DNA from: Christensenella sp.
GTDB taxonomy: Bacteria; Bacillota; Clostridia; Christensenellales; Maliibacteriaceae
Direction: 5' to 3'
DNA: 5,889 nt
Assembly (NCBI GenBank): GCA_019420085.1
Contig: JAHZHV010000004.1
Span: 1 to 5,889 of the forward strand
The stretch's first letter is position 1. Every line of letters starts with the position of its first letter. Below, one piece after another: positions 5,299-5,889 of this stretch. Position numbers and translations under genes: made by a program. The notes below the pieces were generated by a model, which was not told where the DNA came from, made no database searches, and was given only the letters and a program-made list of their open reading frames with translations.

Positions 5299-5889
5299 AT
5301 GAAACCGACGGTAAGCATTATCGTGCCGGTGTATAACGCGGAAAAATTGCTGCATCGCTGCGTCGACAGCATCCTGCAGCAGACATATCATGATTTCGAA
5401 CTTTTTTTGATCGACGACGGTAGTACGGATGGATCGGGTGCAATCTGTGACGCATATGCGTCGCAGGATGCGCGCGTGCATGTGCTGCACCAGAAAAATG
5501 CCGGCGTTTCCGCGGCGCGCAATCGTGCGCTGAAAAAGGCGCAGGGTACATATCTGCAGTTCCTCGACAGCGACGACTGGATCATTCCCGACGCCACGCG
5601 CCTTCTGGTGCGCGCGGCAGAGGATAACGCCTGCGATCTGGTTGTGGCCGATTTCTACCGCGTTGTGGGCGATCGGGTGTCGCACAAGGGCGATATCGGC
5701 GAGACAAACGTCTTGACGCGCGCACAGTATGCGGCGCATATGATGGATAACCCTGCCGATTTTTACTACGGTGTACTGTGGAACAAACTGTATCGCAGCG
5801 ATATCGTGCGGCAGCACCATCTGCGCATGAATCCGCAGATTCGCTGGTGCGAGGATTTCATGTTTAATCTGGAGTACATCCGCCATGCC
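5299..5889 (+). CDS. family-2 glycosyltransferase (GT-A fold), 3' end beyond the window
   Basis: The first 197 residues show a typical GT2 enzyme. VSIIVPVYN (5-13) is the first strand, with LIDDGSTD (37-44) carrying the paired aspartates for the nucleotide sugar. NAGVSAARN (67-75) and FLDSDDW (88-94) follow, the latter with the metal-binding DSD. CED (184-186) near the end carries the likely catalytic base of the ED motif. Such enzymes transfer sugars from nucleotide donors to capsule, exopolysaccharide, teichoic acid or lipid acceptors at the inner face of the membrane; donor and acceptor cannot be told here. The ATG at 5299 has AAAGGGG 11 nt upstream and places the first strand at the normal distance from the N-terminus. 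A GTG at 5287 in the same frame would add four residues and cannot be fully excluded. The gene is divergent from the SDR and is probably a separate transcription unit with an unrelated role. Confidence 0.93.
   Translation, partial: MKPTVSIIVPVYNAEKLLHRCVDSILQQTYHDFELFLIDDGSTDGSGAICDAYASQDARVHVLHQKNAGVSAARNRALKKAQGTYLQFLDSDDWIIPDATRLLVRAAEDNACDLVVADFYRVVGDRVSHKGDIGETNVLTRAQYAAHMMDNPADFYYGVLWNKLYRSDIVRQHHLRMNPQIRWCEDFMFNLEYIRHA

Noticed and set aside
5272..5886. 204-codon minus-strand open frame at the right end
   Set aside because: The opposite strand encodes a glycosyltransferase with DDGSTD, NAGVSAARN and DSDD motifs, so the minus-strand frame is a shadow.

Overview
The window looks like a chromosomal segment of a fairly GC-rich Firmicutes/Clostridia-type anaerobe. 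The evidence is strong GGAGG-type ribosome binding sites, sigma-A-like TTGACA boxes, hairpin-plus-U-tract terminators, and an oxygen-sensitive style of enzymology (an aconitase-X dehydratase and an Fe-S/FMN/FAD ene-reductase). This taxonomic reading is inference; no marker gene is present. No RNA gene, insertion sequence, CRISPR array or phage gene is visible.

Layout, left to right. Positions 2-241 (+) hold the 3' end of a gene for a small membrane-anchored, cysteine-rich protein I do not recognise. It converges on a minus-strand block. A perfect 15-bp hairpin (359-394) with a U-tract on the minus strand ends that block. Read in transcription order (right to left), the block is: an SDR oxidoreductase (5140-4406), a 182-nt spacer with two terminator-like hairpins, the aconitase X catalytic subunit (4223-2952), the aconitase X swivel subunit (2950-2507, one base after the previous stop codon), and an Old Yellow Enzyme/FadH-type Fe-S flavoprotein ene-reductase (2464-410, GTG start). 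A divergent promoter region (about 5141-5298) with overlapping inverted repeats separates the SDR from a plus-strand family-2 glycosyltransferase (5299 to beyond the window end).

How the genes may work together. AcnX enzymes dehydrate small hydroxy acids, such as cis-3-hydroxy-L-proline in bacteria or mevalonate 5-phosphate in archaea. FadH/enoate-reductase-type flavoproteins reduce activated C=C bonds with NAD(P)H. SDRs of the type seen here interconvert hydroxyl and keto groups. Together they could form a small route: alcohol/ketone interconversion, then dehydration to an unsaturated acid, then C=C reduction. Such a route could serve as a substrate-catabolic or electron-sink module. I know of no characterised pathway with this gene set, and the AcnX subunit departs from the family pattern near its third cysteine, so the substrate is open. 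The most interesting items are this operon and the structured spacer in front of the AcnX genes.
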